The notes: a model not told the origin generated them from the letters alone. Numbered from the stretch's first letter, positions 1-11,390 are shown. The stretch is DNA of 64,000 nt from Girardinichthys multiradiatus (GCF_021462225.1 NC_061795.1:3735001-3799000); one strand, 5' to 3'. Translations and numbers: made by a program.

Positions 1-765
1 CTGCAATAACACACTGTTTGCACATTGTTAAACTGTTTGCTGAAGCAAACAGATTCAAAGAACTCACACCCAACTTCGATTACCGCCCATGTTACAAAGA
101 CGTTACACACGATCAAAGGCATCTCACTGTAAAAGGTATCAGTCAGCAGAAGAATACAAAATACAAAGAAAACATTCTGCAACATTATTTATATAGTATG
201 TCACAGTGAAGATAGTGATTGATAATTGGAGAAAATATGGCCCAATGGTGATATCACAAATGCCGGACATTTGTCCAGAATTAAAGAAACACTAGCTAGT
301 ACTGGTTGGGCTCTATATGACACCAGTCTCTTGTATATTCTGTACGTCTGGACAAAGGAGTAGGGTTGCCTTTGGTTGATGGAAGTCTTTTCTACCAAAG
401 AAAGTTTTGGAGAACTTCAAGAGGTAGACATGGCAAATTCCGCCACTCCAGATGTGAGATGCTGACAAGTTCCTTCCACAGCAAAAGTTGTCTCAACAAA
501 ATATATGTTATGGACCAAAGTAGGGAGGGCAAATTACCATCCCACCTGGTCAACGAGCCCCTGAGAGGTCAAGAGGGAGGGATGCCCACCAGACCCCAGC
601 ATAGCTGCTGCGGCCCACGGCTGGCTCAGGCAGCCCACCCCTTTGGGAACATGGTCTTAGAATCCACACAAACAACACCTCACCAAGGGGAGCACACACC
701 TGATAGATGGTGAGATTGCTAAATGTACTTGTTAAAATTTAATGTATGTTTTTTGAGGCTAGCTT
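1..765. other. No recognisable gene; 115-aa open frame of unknown nature
   Basis: I see no gene, RNA or mobile element that I can name here. An open frame on the plus strand at 366-713 encodes 115 aa. It has no motif I recognise and a Pro/Gln/Arg-rich C-terminal half (around 540-700) of higher GC than its surroundings. That change in composition could mark an old, unidentified repeat. Chance is the simplest explanation for the frame. Confidence 0.4.
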
Positions 766-771
766 TGGAGG

Positions 772-1880
772 TTAAAGTTTAAAGAAGCAAGTTATTACTA
801 GAGGATGTTCTATGTTTATTTGTCTAATCCACAAATTTGACTGGATAATATATTTTAGTTGGTGATATTCAAAGAATTTATTTTCATCAACACCACATGA
901 ATCTTCTAAAACATTAAAGGGTATGGAAAGATTTCCATTATTTATGTCCTCTAAATGATTTATTCCTTTACTGTTCCATGTTGAAAAGTTTAGAGCCCTT
1001 TTATTTTGCAGGATATCTGGGTTGTTCCAAATGGGTGTTTGTCTGCATGGGAGAACTGAAGACCTATTAATTTTGAGATATACCCACCGGGCTCTCAGAG
1101 ATGGACTGCTATTGATGCTTTTAAAACAGCTGTGCTGCTTAATTAAAGGGCTGATAAATGGAATACCTGAGATACAGATTACATCACGATGCTTTTGAAC
1201 AATTTCTATCCATAGACTGATGGATTTTTCCACATCCATTTTAAGATATATTATAAGCCATGTGCCAGGTAAGATTCATATTCCAGTCCTCCGAAACCTT
1301 TAGTCTTTTATAAAGTTTTTAGACTTATAGTAATGGGGTATAATACGTTATAATTTAAATGTGTCAGCTCGTTAAAAAATTGATGCCAAGGTACCTGATG
1401 TTCCCAATCTGCGATGAATATTAGTGGGTTTAGGAAAACTTATTTATTAGGGTTATTGTCTCTGTAAGAGAGGGGTTTGCATTTTCTAGAAAGAGCAACA
1501 CATCATCAGCATATTAACATATTTTGTGGATTCTATTAGCTGTTAGAATTCCATTAATATTTTTGGCTTTGACTAATTGCAGCCACCAGTGGTTCAAATA
1601 ATATAGCGAATAGTGAGGGGGAGAGTGGACAGCCCTGTCTGGTGCCTCTGTCAAGACTTAAGCTCTGAGAAATCCAGTCATTTGTTTTCACACAAGAAAT
1701 GGATGAGCTATGTAGTAATCAGATCCATGACAAAAAATATGTCTGGATCCATATTTATGTAAGGTACCAAATAGAAACTTCCACCTAACCTTGTCAGAAC
1801 CCTTTCTGTCATCATTCTGTTATATTTATAGCATACTAATATTTTTGTAAAACCAGAGGATATTTTTTTCTAAGTTGTAG
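772..1880 (-). pseudogene. L1-type LINE ORF2 fossil, reverse transcriptase part
   Basis: On the minus strand this is the RT region of an L1-like ORF2 with stops and frameshifts. The RT motif [11 protein letters not shown] reads from about 1,652 down to 1,620, and the catalytic YADDVLLF from about 1,513 to 1,490. The spacing between them is right for an L1 palm domain. A 155-aa open stretch (1,239-772) follows and contains TPIWNNPDILQNKRALNF, a segment typical of fish L1 ORF2 downstream of RT. It is probably the 3' portion of the same old L1 whose endonuclease lies at 4.5-5.0 kb and ORF1 at 6.46-6.99 kb, now separated by younger insertions. Not functional. An L1/Tx1-group identity is fairly sure; membership in one original element is inferred from shared strand and correct order. 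Confidence 0.8.
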
Positions 1881-1884
1881 TACA

Positions 1885-2250
1885 AGAGAGTCATCATCGC
1901 AAACATTCAACAGCACATATCAAGACACAAAGTACAAAATACTAAAATACTAAAATCAGTCCCTAGTGATGGTGAGACATATTATTAAAAATTGCTGATG
2001 AGATAAAACTGACTCTGTATCTCTTAGTTCTACATTTTGGAATCACAAACCTCTGTCCTGATGGCAGGTATTGAAAAAGGTGGTTCAGGGGGTGCAGAGC
2101 ATCCCGCATGATGCTGGAGATCAGTCTCTGCAGCTGAATGGTGTAGAGCGAATCAAGGCTCACCTGTGGCTGTCCTATAAGCTTGGCAGCACATTTCACA
2201 ATCTGATTGTAAATGTAAATGATAAATCATTTTCAAACTCCAGTGTTAAT
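1885..2250. repeat. Unclassified repeat-like stretch
   Basis: The segment around 2,040-2,215 (medium GC, with a 78-aa frame on each strand) resembles a conserved tract I associate with the 3' parts of teleost LINEs, such as the passage about outcome residues 'DGR...RFVIPK' on the minus strand. I cannot assign it to a family from sequence alone. The flanks are AT-rich and featureless. Confidence 0.3.
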
Positions 2251-2257
2251 TGTGGAG

Positions 2258-2259
<2 letters not shown>

Positions 2260-2292
<33 letters not shown>
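2260..2292. repeat. (TA)n microsatellite
   Basis: About 16 TA units run uninterrupted directly upstream of the L2 fragment. Confidence 0.95.
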
Positions 2293-2294
<2 letters not shown>

Positions 2295-2309
2295 TTCCAA
2301 TAGGTAAAT

Positions 2310-4274
2310 TATCAGGCAGCATGGGATAAATTTTCATTGTTACGCTGATGATACTCAGCTTTACTTATCCATAAACTATACATCCTGAGGAGCCCAACCA
2401 GTTAGTTGACTACAAGCATGTCTTGAAGACATAAAAACTTGGATAACTTTAAATTTTCTGCTTCTTAATTCAGACAAGACAGAAGTTGTCATCTTTGGAT
2501 GGTAGTCATTGAAAAAGAAACTGCTCAGTCAATCACTTAACCTGGATGGCATTTAATTGACCTCCGGTAATAAAGTAAAAACCTGGGGGGTGCTCCAGGA
2601 GTATGAAGTCGGGGGCCCTTTATTAGGGGCCATCCGGTCTCTGTACAACCGGAGCAGGAGTTTGCCATTGTCTGGTTTGAAGACCAGAGGATTTCGTCTT
2701 TTCTTTTTGGAGATGATGTGGTCCTGCTGGCCCCCTCTAGCCAAGACCTACAGCATGCAATGGGGCAGTTTGCAGCCTCCAAGTCCGAGGCCATGGTTAT
2801 CGACCGGAAAAGTGTGGCTTGTCCTCTTCAGGTTGGAGGGGAGTTCCTGCCTCAAGTGGAGGAGTTCAAGCATCTTGGGGTCTTGTTCACGAGTAAGGGG
2901 AGAATGGAGTGAGAGATCAATAGACGGATTGGTGCGGCTGCCGCAGTAATGGGGACACTGTGCCGGTCCGTTGTAGTGAAGAGAGAGAGATGAGCTGAAA
3001 AGCGAAGCTCTCGATTTACTAGTCGGTCTACATTCCTACCCTCACCTACGGCCATTAACTTTGGGTCATGACAGCTTTTAACTTTATGGTCTCTCTCTTT
3101 TCTCTTCCTAGAAGCAATACCTGGCTTGACTCTGTGTCTACCTGTGGCACCTTCCTGGAAGGGGGCATCATCCAAGCTTCTGCTGGCAACAACTTAATGC
3201 TCACCTTCTACCGATGATACACTTGACCCTGTCTTTCTGTGTTTAACCCTACTTTTCTCCTAGATATAGCTACTGACTGTATGTGCTCGCTTTCATACTC
3301 TAGACTTGAAAACTGGCTAAGAGTTTATCTGTTTTTTCTTCCTAGATAAAACCACTGAAAGAGCTACATCCATTAACATTTACTTTTCCTTCCCATAGAA
3401 AGTACTCCAGGATCAGTGCTTCTTTGTTCTCTTTGTGTCTCTGCTCTGTTCTCTCAAACCCCCAGTCAGTTGTGGCAGCTGGCCGCTCACACTGAGCCTG
3501 GTTCTGCTGGAGGTTTCTTCCTGTTAAAAGGGAGTTTTCCTCTCCACTGTCGCTACATGCATGCTCAGAATGAGGGTTTCCTGCAAAGTCAACACCAGTG
3601 ACTATATGCTCATCCAGGAGGAGTGACTGCTACAAGTCATTGACTCGATGCAATCTGCTGGGTTTACTTAGATAAAAAAAATTTTAACCAATTTCAATAA
3701 GTAACTGAATCTGACTGCACTGTTCAATGGTTGGGATTAATTGGAATGTATGTACCTGACTTAAAATCTGTATGATTTGATTGAATTGATTTAGCCCATT
3801 TTAAATTTACCCACCTTTCACACAATGCAACAGGAAACAACACTCGCCAATTGTTTTTACCTCTGCCTTCCTCCCTCCCTGTTAGATGGAGTAAGGGGGA
3901 GTGAGATTTAGCCTAATTCGGGTCAGTTATGGTTGAGGTGCAAACACACCCTCCATTTCTGCTATCTGTGTGACCCCTTTTCTTTTCCAATGGTTATAAT
4001 CAGTCTGGCAGAGACAGGTACCCCCAATCCTTGTAGTTTTTAGTATAACAATGGCCACCAGTGGGCTCTAGATGGACAAACGTTTTGAGTTTATTATTTT
4101 ACTTAGTACCCCTACACATAGCCCATTCTGAAATGGCCAAACTCTAACACTCAGTATTTTATTTTAATCTCCCCAACAACCCCGCACCATTCCAAACCCT
4201 TTGTAAAGTGCCTTGAGACAACATGTTGTGAATTGAAGCTATATACATAAAACTGAATTTAATTTAATTTAATT
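2310..4274 (+). mobile_element. L2-type LINE copy a, 5'-truncated, interrupted by a Rex3 fragment
   Basis: A mosaic of a 5'-truncated L2-type LINE. The left part (2,310-2,582) encodes a degraded [12 protein letters not shown] RT motif and the segment LNFLLLNSDKTEVV. It matches L2 copy c at 45,028-45,170 closely. The middle (2,583-3,069) is Rex3 sequence. The right part (3,070-4,274) is L2 3' untranslated sequence: 3,075-3,660 aligns with 46,905-47,545 and 3,870-4,075 with 46,515-46,715 of copy c. It ends in the typical 'CTTGAGACAACATGTTGTGAATTG...' signal and an (AATTT)n tail. The two shared 3' blocks are in opposite order relative to copy c, so the element is rearranged as well as truncated. 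Confidence 0.75.
2583..3069 (+). mobile_element. Rex3 copy D, internal fragment inside L2 copy a
   Basis: This matches Rex3 copy B around 62,925-63,000 ([20 protein letters not shown]) and then, after an internal deletion, 63,135-63,560 (the FADD region and the segment downstream). The catalytic FADD is damaged: the 2,700-2,725 region reads a changed codon before [11 protein letters not shown]. It lacks both the Rex3 5' end and the characteristic 3' tail, so it is not a simple insertion. Confidence 0.85.
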
Positions 4275-4276
4275 GA

Positions 4277-4455
4277 TTGAGGTCATTCTTATTTTTAGCA
4301 GAAGCATTTCCAAACCAAGACAATAGACAGAACGACATAATAGATTTGATAAAAAACGATAAAACATGGTCATAAGAGTCTTGTCAATATTGAATGCCAC
4401 CAGTTTCCTGAGACAGTGCAGGCACTGGTGTCCCCTTTTACAGACCGCTCAAGTA
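4277..4455 (-). pseudogene. Non-LTR RT C-terminal remnant
   Basis: The minus strand reads LRKLVAFNIDKTLMTMFYRF and, after a one-base shift, a segment ending SWFGNASAKNKNDLN. This 'LRKL..FNVD..L...FY..FI.S...F....WFG......KN' pattern is the C-terminal part of many fish non-LTR ORF2 proteins downstream of RT. It is more like the CR1/Rex1 or related groups than L1. It is a short relic with one frameshift. The family call is uncertain. Confidence 0.55.
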
Positions 4456-4469
4456 CCGCCTTCAAAATA

Positions 4470-4990
4470 GAGTTGTTAGAAAAGAAGTCTATATGGGAGT
4501 AACAGTGGAGAACAGGTGAAAAAAAAAAGGAAATTTCTTATCTGATGGGTGACATGAGAGCCAGGCATCACAGAGACCAAATACTCCATATACTGCGTTA
4601 GTGTATTTACTGCCTGCAAGTTATGAAGTCCTGTGCCAGTCTGAGTCAAAAGGGAAGAAAAGAGACTGTGATAAAAGTTGGAGTCAACTACATTTGGACC
4701 ATATACATTGTTTATATTTATGTTGATAATTAAACATCTCCCTTCTAAATTGATTATGCTGTCTTTGCATGTAAACTGTATTCTTCTATTAATTAAAGTA
4801 GCTTCTCCGCTTTGTTTGGAATCATAGTAAGCTGAATAAAAATTAGGAAATTCGGGTGTACTCATTGCATTAGGTTCAGAATTGGATATGTGGGTTTCCT
4901 GAAGTAAGACAATGTCTGCTTTAGGTTTTCCTAGGTGATCTATGATTGTATGCTTTTTAATATTATTCTCAATTCCACATACATTCTGGG
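4470..4990 (-). pseudogene. L1-type LINE ORF2 fossil, endonuclease part
   Basis: Minus-strand remnant of the apurinic-like endonuclease domain of an L1-type ORF2. The motif LLQETHISNSEPN reads from about 4,910 to 4,870 and includes the metal-binding Glu. A 129-aa open stretch follows (4,865-4,476) with YYDSKQSGEATLINRRIQF and a VYGPN motif typical of L1 endonucleases. The downstream His/Asp motifs are missing. In order and strand it fits between the ORF1 relic (6.46-6.99 kb) and the RT relic (0.77-1.88 kb). Confidence 0.8.
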
Positions 4991-4994
4991 TGAC

Positions 4995-5238
4995 ACATCA
5001 TATTGAGCTCATATAACTATCTGAGGTCTAAACTGAGCTTGAATTGTGTATTCCAGTGTGTGTGCGCGTGCGTTTGTGACTGTGGAGACACACACATCAA
5101 AATCGCAATCACAATCACAATCACAATGAGTTGCATGTTAACATTAAAGTTATTAAATGCCAATAAAGGTTATCTAATGTTAACTTATTAATCCTACATA
5201 TAGTAAAGTCGGAGTTGTAATCTCACGATCCTGGAAAA
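4995..5238. other. Short unassigned interval with simple repeats
   Basis: It contains a TG-rich stretch near 5,056-5,085 and a short (CAATCA)n-like run near 5,100-5,128. I see no gene. Confidence 0.5.
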
Positions 5239-6447
5239 GCTTCAGGAGGAGCAGTGTGGTTTTCGTCCCGGCCGTGGAACACTGGACCAGCTCTATACCC
5301 TCTACAGGGTGCTCGAGGGTTCATGGGAGTTTGCCCAACCGGTTCACATGTGTTTTGTGGACCTGGAGAAAGCATTCGACTGTGTCCCTTGTGATGCCCT
5401 GTGGGGGGTGCTCCAGGAGTATGGAATCGGGGGCCCTTTATTAGGGGCCATTCGGTCCCTGTACGAGCGGAGCAGGACTTTGGTCCGCATTGCCAGCACT
5501 AAGTCGGACCTGTTCCCGGTGCATGTTGGACTCCGGCAGGGCTGCCCTTACTTTTATGGACAGGATTTCTAGACGCAGCCAAGGGCTGGAGGGGGTCTGG
5601 TTTGGGGACCAGTGGATTTCGTCTCTTCTTTTTGCAGATGACGTGGTCCTGCTGGCCCCCTCTAGCCAAGACCTACAGCATGCACTGTGGCAGTTCGCAG
5701 CCGAGTGTGAGGCGGCTGGGATGAAGATCAGCTCCTCCAAGTCCGAGGCCATGGTACTCGACCGGAAAAGGGTGGCTTGTCCTCTTCAGGTTGGAGGGGA
5801 GTTCCTGCCTCAAGTGGAGGAGTTTAAGTATCCCGGGGTCTTGTTCACGAATGGGGAAAAAATGGAGCGGGAGATCGACAGACGGATCGGAGCGCCTGCC
5901 GCAGTAATGGGGGCACTGTGCCGCTCCGTTGTGGTGAAGAGAGAGCTGAGCCGAAAAGCGAAGCTCTCAATTTACCGGTCGGTCTACGTTCCTACCCTCA
6001 CCTATGGCCATGAACTTTGGGTCATGACCGAAAGAACGAGATCCTGGATACAAGCGGCTGAAATGAGCTTCCTCCGTAGGGTGGCCGGGCACTCCCTTAG
6101 AGATAGGGTGAGGAGCTCGGCCATCCGGGAGGAGCTCGGAGTAGAGCCGCTGCTCTTCCACATCGAGAGGAGCCAGTTGAGGTGGCTCGTGCATCTATAC
6201 CGGATGCCTCCGGACGCCTTCCTCGGGAGGTGTTCCAGGCACGTCCCACCGGGAGGAGGCCCAGGGGACGCCCAGGATATGCTGGAGGGACTATGTCTCT
6301 CGGCTGGCCTGGGAACGCCTTGGGCTCCACCCGGAGGAGCTGGAGGAGGTGTCTGGGGAGAGGGATGTCTGGGTGTCTCTGCTGAGTCTGCTGCCCCTGC
6401 GACCCGGTCCCGGATAAGCGGAAGACGATGAGTACGAGTACGAGTAC
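5239..6447 (+). mobile_element. Rex3: Rex3 copy C, 5'-truncated LINE
   Basis: A 5'-truncated Rex3 (RTE-type LINE) matching copy B from about 62,760 to the 3' end. RT begins at [21 protein letters not shown]. The GLRQGC motif is followed by a deletion of about 20 bases near 5,547-5,550 that removes the codons after GCP and breaks the frame between the two open stretches (5,309-5,572 and 5,490-6,431). [10 protein letters not shown] is intact at about 5,631-5,660. The C-terminal domain and the 3' tail, (GAGTAC)n, are present. It lies within the minus-strand L1 relic. Dead by frameshift and truncation. I could not find a convincing target duplication. Confidence 0.9.
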
Positions 6448-6457
6448 AGTTAAGGAT

Positions 6458-6995
6458 CTTCCTTGATCGTTTACACTGAAATCTGTACCATGCAGTTCCC
6501 TACCGCAGCTTTTGAATTGTTCTTTCTGTTTGAAATGTTCAAATTTTGCTAAAATGGGTCTCTGCTTTGCTCCCGGACGATGCACAAGGTGGATTGATGT
6601 GATGGTCTGTACGGCATTGCTCACGAACTTCAGCTGTCGCTGGAGGAAATCAGTAACCTCTGGATCTATTTCGGTGGCAGGAATCCAACAAGGTTGTCTT
6701 TTATGCTCCCTTCTTGCCAATCCAGTATGGTCTCCATAATTCTTGTGTTGTCATCCTTTCAGTGAATTTCTGTACACTTTCCTTGAGTTCTCAGCCACTA
6801 GTGTCACCACCTATTCCTGCCTGTACTCTAGGGATTCCCTCAGGGTCTTAAATTCCTTGTGCTGAACTTCTAATAAAGGCTATTCTGGCATTGAAGCTAG
6901 TAAACCTTTGGTCCATGCAGTGTAAAATATGTGTGCAAGCCTTGTCTGGTGAGGTGGTGTTGCTGGGGGAAATGTTTTCATGTCTGCTTTGATGT
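6458..6995 (-). pseudogene. L1-type LINE ORF1 fossil
   Basis: The minus strand encodes GAKQRPILAKFEHFKQKEQ (about 6,572-6,516) followed by LHGTDFSVNDQ. This is the RNA-recognition-like and C-terminal part of L1 ORF1p (the Transposase_22 family), an RNA-binding chaperone of L1 particles. Upstream, towards 6,990, a frame with ELKESVQKFTERM fits the coiled-coil region. Stops and shifts are frequent. It lies at the 5' side of the minus-strand L1 pieces, as expected for ORF1. Confidence 0.75.
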
Positions 6996-6999
6996 TGGA

Positions 7000-8515
7000 G
7001 TGGCCACTGGTTTCTGGTGTTTTTCCATTACAATTTTCTAAAAAGACTCCTCAATGTACATCTGCAGACTATCAACAGTTGTCATTGATGAGAAAAAAAC
7101 ACAATGGTTAATATTTTAAGTAACAGCTGTTTGCTTGTTATTGTGTTGCCATGTTATATACTTATCGGCCACTTTTGTGAGAACTCATCCCGTTCTCAGC
7201 TGCTCTCCCTCTACTTCCTTCTAAAAATTACGCTATTATTTCATAGTAGTGTGTCCGGCTTGTCTCTATTGGACCTGTGATAGATCTGTCCTAGCCATAC
7301 CTTGTCTCTTACACCTTGACCTCTGGACATAGAGTAGGGATAGCAAACTGCAATGCTATGAGGATCCTTGATATCAGAAAATGATGCTCCAATTACACAA
7401 CCCTTATAAGTTATTTGCTTAGAAACGTTGTGAAGAAACCCTTGACAGACATCGAGTCACCTTCAGATGACACTTAGGTCTGAAAATCACATGTAACTTT
7501 ATTCATAACACATCTATGAAAAGAAGATAACCAATGAATCTGTTCACACAAAAACATATGTAGAACTTATGATGTAATGAGGACATTGGTGCATGTTTTG
7601 TTGCATGTAGAGCTGGTAGCAGACATCTGATCATTTAGATTAGATTTTACTGCAGGTGTGAACCAGCTTGCTGAAAGCTGTCCACTGATCCAGCCAAGAG
7701 CTGTGTTATTGTCATATAAAAACAGGGCTTCAGACCAAAGCTCTAAATAAACACACTACAGTATTTGAGTAAGACCGAAATATTGTTCTGGGAATGTGAG
7801 AAAGGAAACCGTCTCAAAACTAAAGCAAATTTACAGAAGCTCAAACAGAAAGGTTGACAAGTTTGTTTTCCTTAGTTTGAGACTTTATTTGAGACAGATT
7901 TTTTTTTCATTGTTGATTCCTTTGGGGCAGAAAAAGGAGCAGTAGGCCTTAATGTGCATCAAGATTAGAAATGTGAAAGCATCAATAAGTGCCAGGTCAC
8001 TTGTGCCCCCTTGGATGTGAGATAGGCCCTATTGATTAATCTCTCTGGAGATTATCCTGCCCCCTTAAAAAAAATCAGGTTTGGTGATTAAAACACTGCA
8101 TTTAGTCTGATGCTGTAGAGAAGATACGTTTACAGATCTAGGGACACCTAAAAAAACACCTCTGCATTTCTCTAAATTTGGTAAATATTGAGAATGTACG
8201 AGAAGGAAAAGAAAGGTTTTGGACTGTTGTTTTTGGAGAGCTGGGTTGTCAGAGGTGAAATACACTGCTGAGCATTGGAGTATTGATCTGAGCCCAGGTG
8301 ATTGAGCCTTTCCTCCCTGCAGACTGTGCTCCTTCATCGGTGGTAGCCTCCAGCATTGACTGGCTGGAAAGGGGTGATTTGACCCGATCAGCAATGTGGT
8401 CAACAAGGTTCTGCTGCACAGAGCTCTCGCCACTCACCCTTTAACCCAACTGGCCACCACAAGTGTTCTAATAATATATACCTGTTCTAATAAGATATAC
8501 CTAAGCAGTATTGAA
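7000..8515. other. No recognisable feature
   Basis: AT-rich sequence. The open frames here (for example 8,065-8,433 minus, 122 aa) show no family motif and no coding-like composition. I see nothing I can support. Confidence 0.5.
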
Positions 8516-8517
8516 TA

Positions 8518-8660
8518 CAGTTGTGGTCAGAAGCTTATATACATTTGTCATGCGCATGAATGTCATATTGGTTTGGGGTTTTTGGCTTTTTTTCACAGTG
8601 TGGAACTGCAATTTGAACAACAATACATGCTGTGTGAGAGGGAAGGGTTGTGAGTGACCA
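8518..8660 (+). mobile_element. Tc1-type terminal repeat fragment (different family)
   Basis: It starts CAGTTGTGGTCAGAAGCTTA after a TA dinucleotide. This is close to the left terminal repeat of Tc1/Sleeping Beauty-like teleost elements (CAGTTGTGGTCAAAAGTTTACATACA type). Only the end is present; the next 8 bases run up to the Tc1 copy A terminus. Confidence 0.6.
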
Positions 8661-8667
8661 GCATGTA

Positions 8668-10235
8668 CAGGTCCTTCTCAGAAAATTAGCATATGGTGAT
8701 AAAGTTCATTATTTTCCATAATGTCATGATGAAAATTTAACATTCATATATTTTAGATTCATTGCACACTAACTGAAATATTTCAGGTCTTTTATTGTCT
8801 TAATATGGATGATTTTGGCATACAGCTCATGAAAACCCAAAATTCCTATCTCACAAAATTAGCATATCATTAAAAGGGTCTCTAAACTAGCTATGAACCT
8901 AATCATCTGAATCAACGAGTTAACTCTAAACACCTGCAAAAGATTCCTGAGGCCTTTAAAACTCCCAGCCTGGTTCATCACTCAAAACCCCAATCATGGG
9001 TAAGACTGCCAACCTGACTGCTGTCCAGAAGGCCACTATTGACACCCTCAAGCAAGAGGGTAAGACACAGAAAGAAATTTCTGAACGAATAGGCTATTCC
9101 CAGAGTGCTGTATCAAGGCACCTCAGTGGGAAGTCTGTGGGAAGGAAAACATGTGGCAGAAAACGCTGCACAATGAGAAGAGGTGACCGGACCCTGAGGA
9201 AGATTGTGGAGAAGGGCCGATTCCAGACCTTGGGGGACCTGCGGAACCAGTGGACTGAGTCTGGAGTAGAAACATCCAGAGCCACCGTGCACAGGCGTGT
9301 GCAGGAAATGGGCTACAGGTGCCGCATTCCCCAGTCCTGAGCTACAGAGAAGCAGCACTGGACTGTTGCTCAGTGGTCCAAAGTACTTTTTTCGGATGAA
9401 AGCAAATTCTGCATGTCATTCGGAAATCAAGGTGCCAGAGTCTGGAGGAAGACTGGGGAGAAGGAAATGCCAAAATGCCAGAAGTCCAGTGTCAAGTACC
9501 CACAGTCAGTGATGGTCTGGGGTGCCGTGTCAGCTGCTGGTGTTGGTCCACTGTGTTTTATCAAGGGCAAAGTCAATGCAGCTAGCTATCAGGAGATTTT
9601 GGAGCACTTCATGCTTCCATCTGCTGAAAAGCTTTATGGAGATGAAGATTTCATTTTTCAGCACGACCTGGCACTTGCTCACAGTGCCAAAACCACTGGT
9701 AAATGGTTTACTGACCATGGTATCACTGTGCTCAATTGGCCTGCCAACTCCCCTGACCTGAACCCCGTAGAGAATCTGTGGGATATTGTGAAGAGAACGT
9801 TGAGAGACTCAAGACCCAACACTCTGGATGAGCTAAAGGCCGCTATCGAAGCATCCTGGGCCTCCATAAGACCTCAGCAGTGCCACAGGCTGATTGCCTC
9901 CATGCCACGCTGCATTGAAGCAGTAATTTCTGCAAAAGGATTCCCGACCAAGTATTGAGTGCATAACTGTACATGATTATTTGAAGGTTGACGTTTTTTG
10001 TATTAAAAACACTTTTCTTTTATTGGTCGGATGAAATATGCTAATTTTGTGAGATAGGAATTTTGGGTTTTCATGAGTTGTATGCCAAAATCATCCGTAT
10101 TAAGACAATAAAAGACCTGAAATATTTCAGTTAGTGTGCAATGAATCTAAAATATATGAATGTTAAATTTTCATCATGACATTATGGAAAATAATGAACT
10201 TTATCACCATATGCTAATTTTTTGAGAAGGACCTG
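8668..10235 (+). mobile_element. Tc1-family DNA transposon, copy A (1,568 bp, both ends present)
   Basis: Complete ends: the left terminus CAGGTCCTTCTCAGAAAATT and the right terminus, its inverted match ending AAGGACCTG, are each flanked by TA (8,666-8,667 and 10,236-10,237), the Tc1/mariner target. The inverted repeats are long: about 210 bases at the left (8,668-8,880) and right (10,025-10,235) ends match with few mismatches. It is the same family as copy B at 59,082. The ends look mobilisable, but the transposase is broken. Confidence 0.95.
8996..9958 (+). pseudogene. Tc1 transposase, copy A, inactivated by junctional stop
   Basis: Transposase of the DD34E Tc1 family, a cut-and-paste enzyme acting on the terminal repeats. 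The N-terminal helix-turn-helix (AVQKATIDTLKQ..., QSAVSRHLSG) is intact. Compared with copy B, a net 42-bp deletion around 9,332-9,342 removes the linker after RCRIPQ. The deletion keeps the frame but creates TGA at 9,338-9,340. The catalytic domain then runs open to the normal stop at 9,958. The first Asp (LFSDESKF), second Asp (FQHDLALAHS) and Glu (NPVENLW) are all still readable, with Ala-Pro changed to Ala-Leu beside the second Asp. An N-terminal DNA-binding fragment of 114 aa could still be made. Confidence 0.93.
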
Positions 10236-10297
10236 TATATTTATATTATATTGTAGATATGTTTATACTGTTTAATTTGTACTGTATTGCACTGACT

Positions 10298-10368
10298 ACG
10301 CCAAAACACATTCCTTGTATGTCCAAAAACGTACTTGGCAATAAAGCTTTTCTGATTCTGATTCTGAC
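10298..10368 (+). repeat. LINE-type 3' tail with (GATTCT)n end
   Basis: It reads CATTCCTTGTATGTCCAAAA...GGCAATAAAGC followed by repeated GATTCT. The same sequence in reverse occurs at 29,522-29,610 inside ERV1. It is a common teleost short repeat, probably the truncated 3' end of a non-LTR element. Confidence 0.7.
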
Positions 10369-10369
10369 A

Positions 10370-11390
10370 TGTCTACTGGCTCTGATTGGTTGTTCCTGAC
10401 CGGTAGCAGTGTATTTCTGAAGTGACAGAAAGACCACTGAAAGGAGTCAGAGGAGCTTAATTGTTTCACACAATAACCTGTCTCATATTCTACTGTCAAA
10501 AGGTAAAAAATAATTTTTAACAAAAGTGACCTACTGCAACTTTAAGCTCATACGCAACTGGTTGCAGCAGCAAGATGCCTGTATATACCCGTAAAGGCTT
10601 AAAACATAAGAGCTTTGAAGACCAGATTTGAATCTGATTGTCATGCTGTGGCATAACCTTAAACAAGCCATTTCAGTCTGACTTTGGAAACCACCCAATG
10701 CGACTGATTTAAAACTCTTCTTCAAAGAAGAGTGGGTCAAATTTTATCCAAATTGATAAAAAAGGCTCATAGCGAGTTATTGCAAACTGGCTAAAGTCAT
10801 AGTCACCAAGGTTTACGTGGTTATTACTTTTTCACACAGAGCCGGGTTAGTTTGGAAAGGTATTTCCCTTTATCAAATTATTTATCAAATTCTTGAACTT
10901 TTGCTTTTTGTAAGGGTGACAATTTGTTGTTCTTTTCCAGAACTTGGTGAATTGATGACATCCATGTTTAAACGAATGATATTAGAATCTGCAGGTTTTT
11001 TTATGAATGGCTTCAAAAGACTTTCCAATGTTGTGTACATCTACAGCGCTCATTCTTAGATGTTCATTGACTTCCTTGGACTTTTTTTTAATCTGAGTAT
11101 TGCTCAATCCAATGAGTGCTGTCAAAACAACATTTTATGCTACCATAGAGAAACTTTGAGCCACAGCCAAACGGTTATAGACCTTGGCCTTGTATTAGCA
11201 GAGAAACTTGTGTATCCAATTTTTGTTTTTAGAATGCTAAAAGTTGGATATTGTATCACAATTTCACCCTGGAGAAAGAATTGTAAAATAAAACATTTAA
11301 AGCACATATTCGATTTGTGTTAATAATGTGTGTATGTGAATATTTGACTGCAAGAGTACATTTTGAAGTATCTTGCTAATATTAGTTTCT
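10370..11390. other. No recognisable feature
   Basis: AT-rich sequence with only short frames (up to 95 aa) and no recognisable motif. Confidence 0.5.

Noticed and set aside
6097..6720. 207-aa minus-strand frame as a single gene
   Set aside because: It is a chance join of antisense Rex3 with the L1 ORF1 relic.
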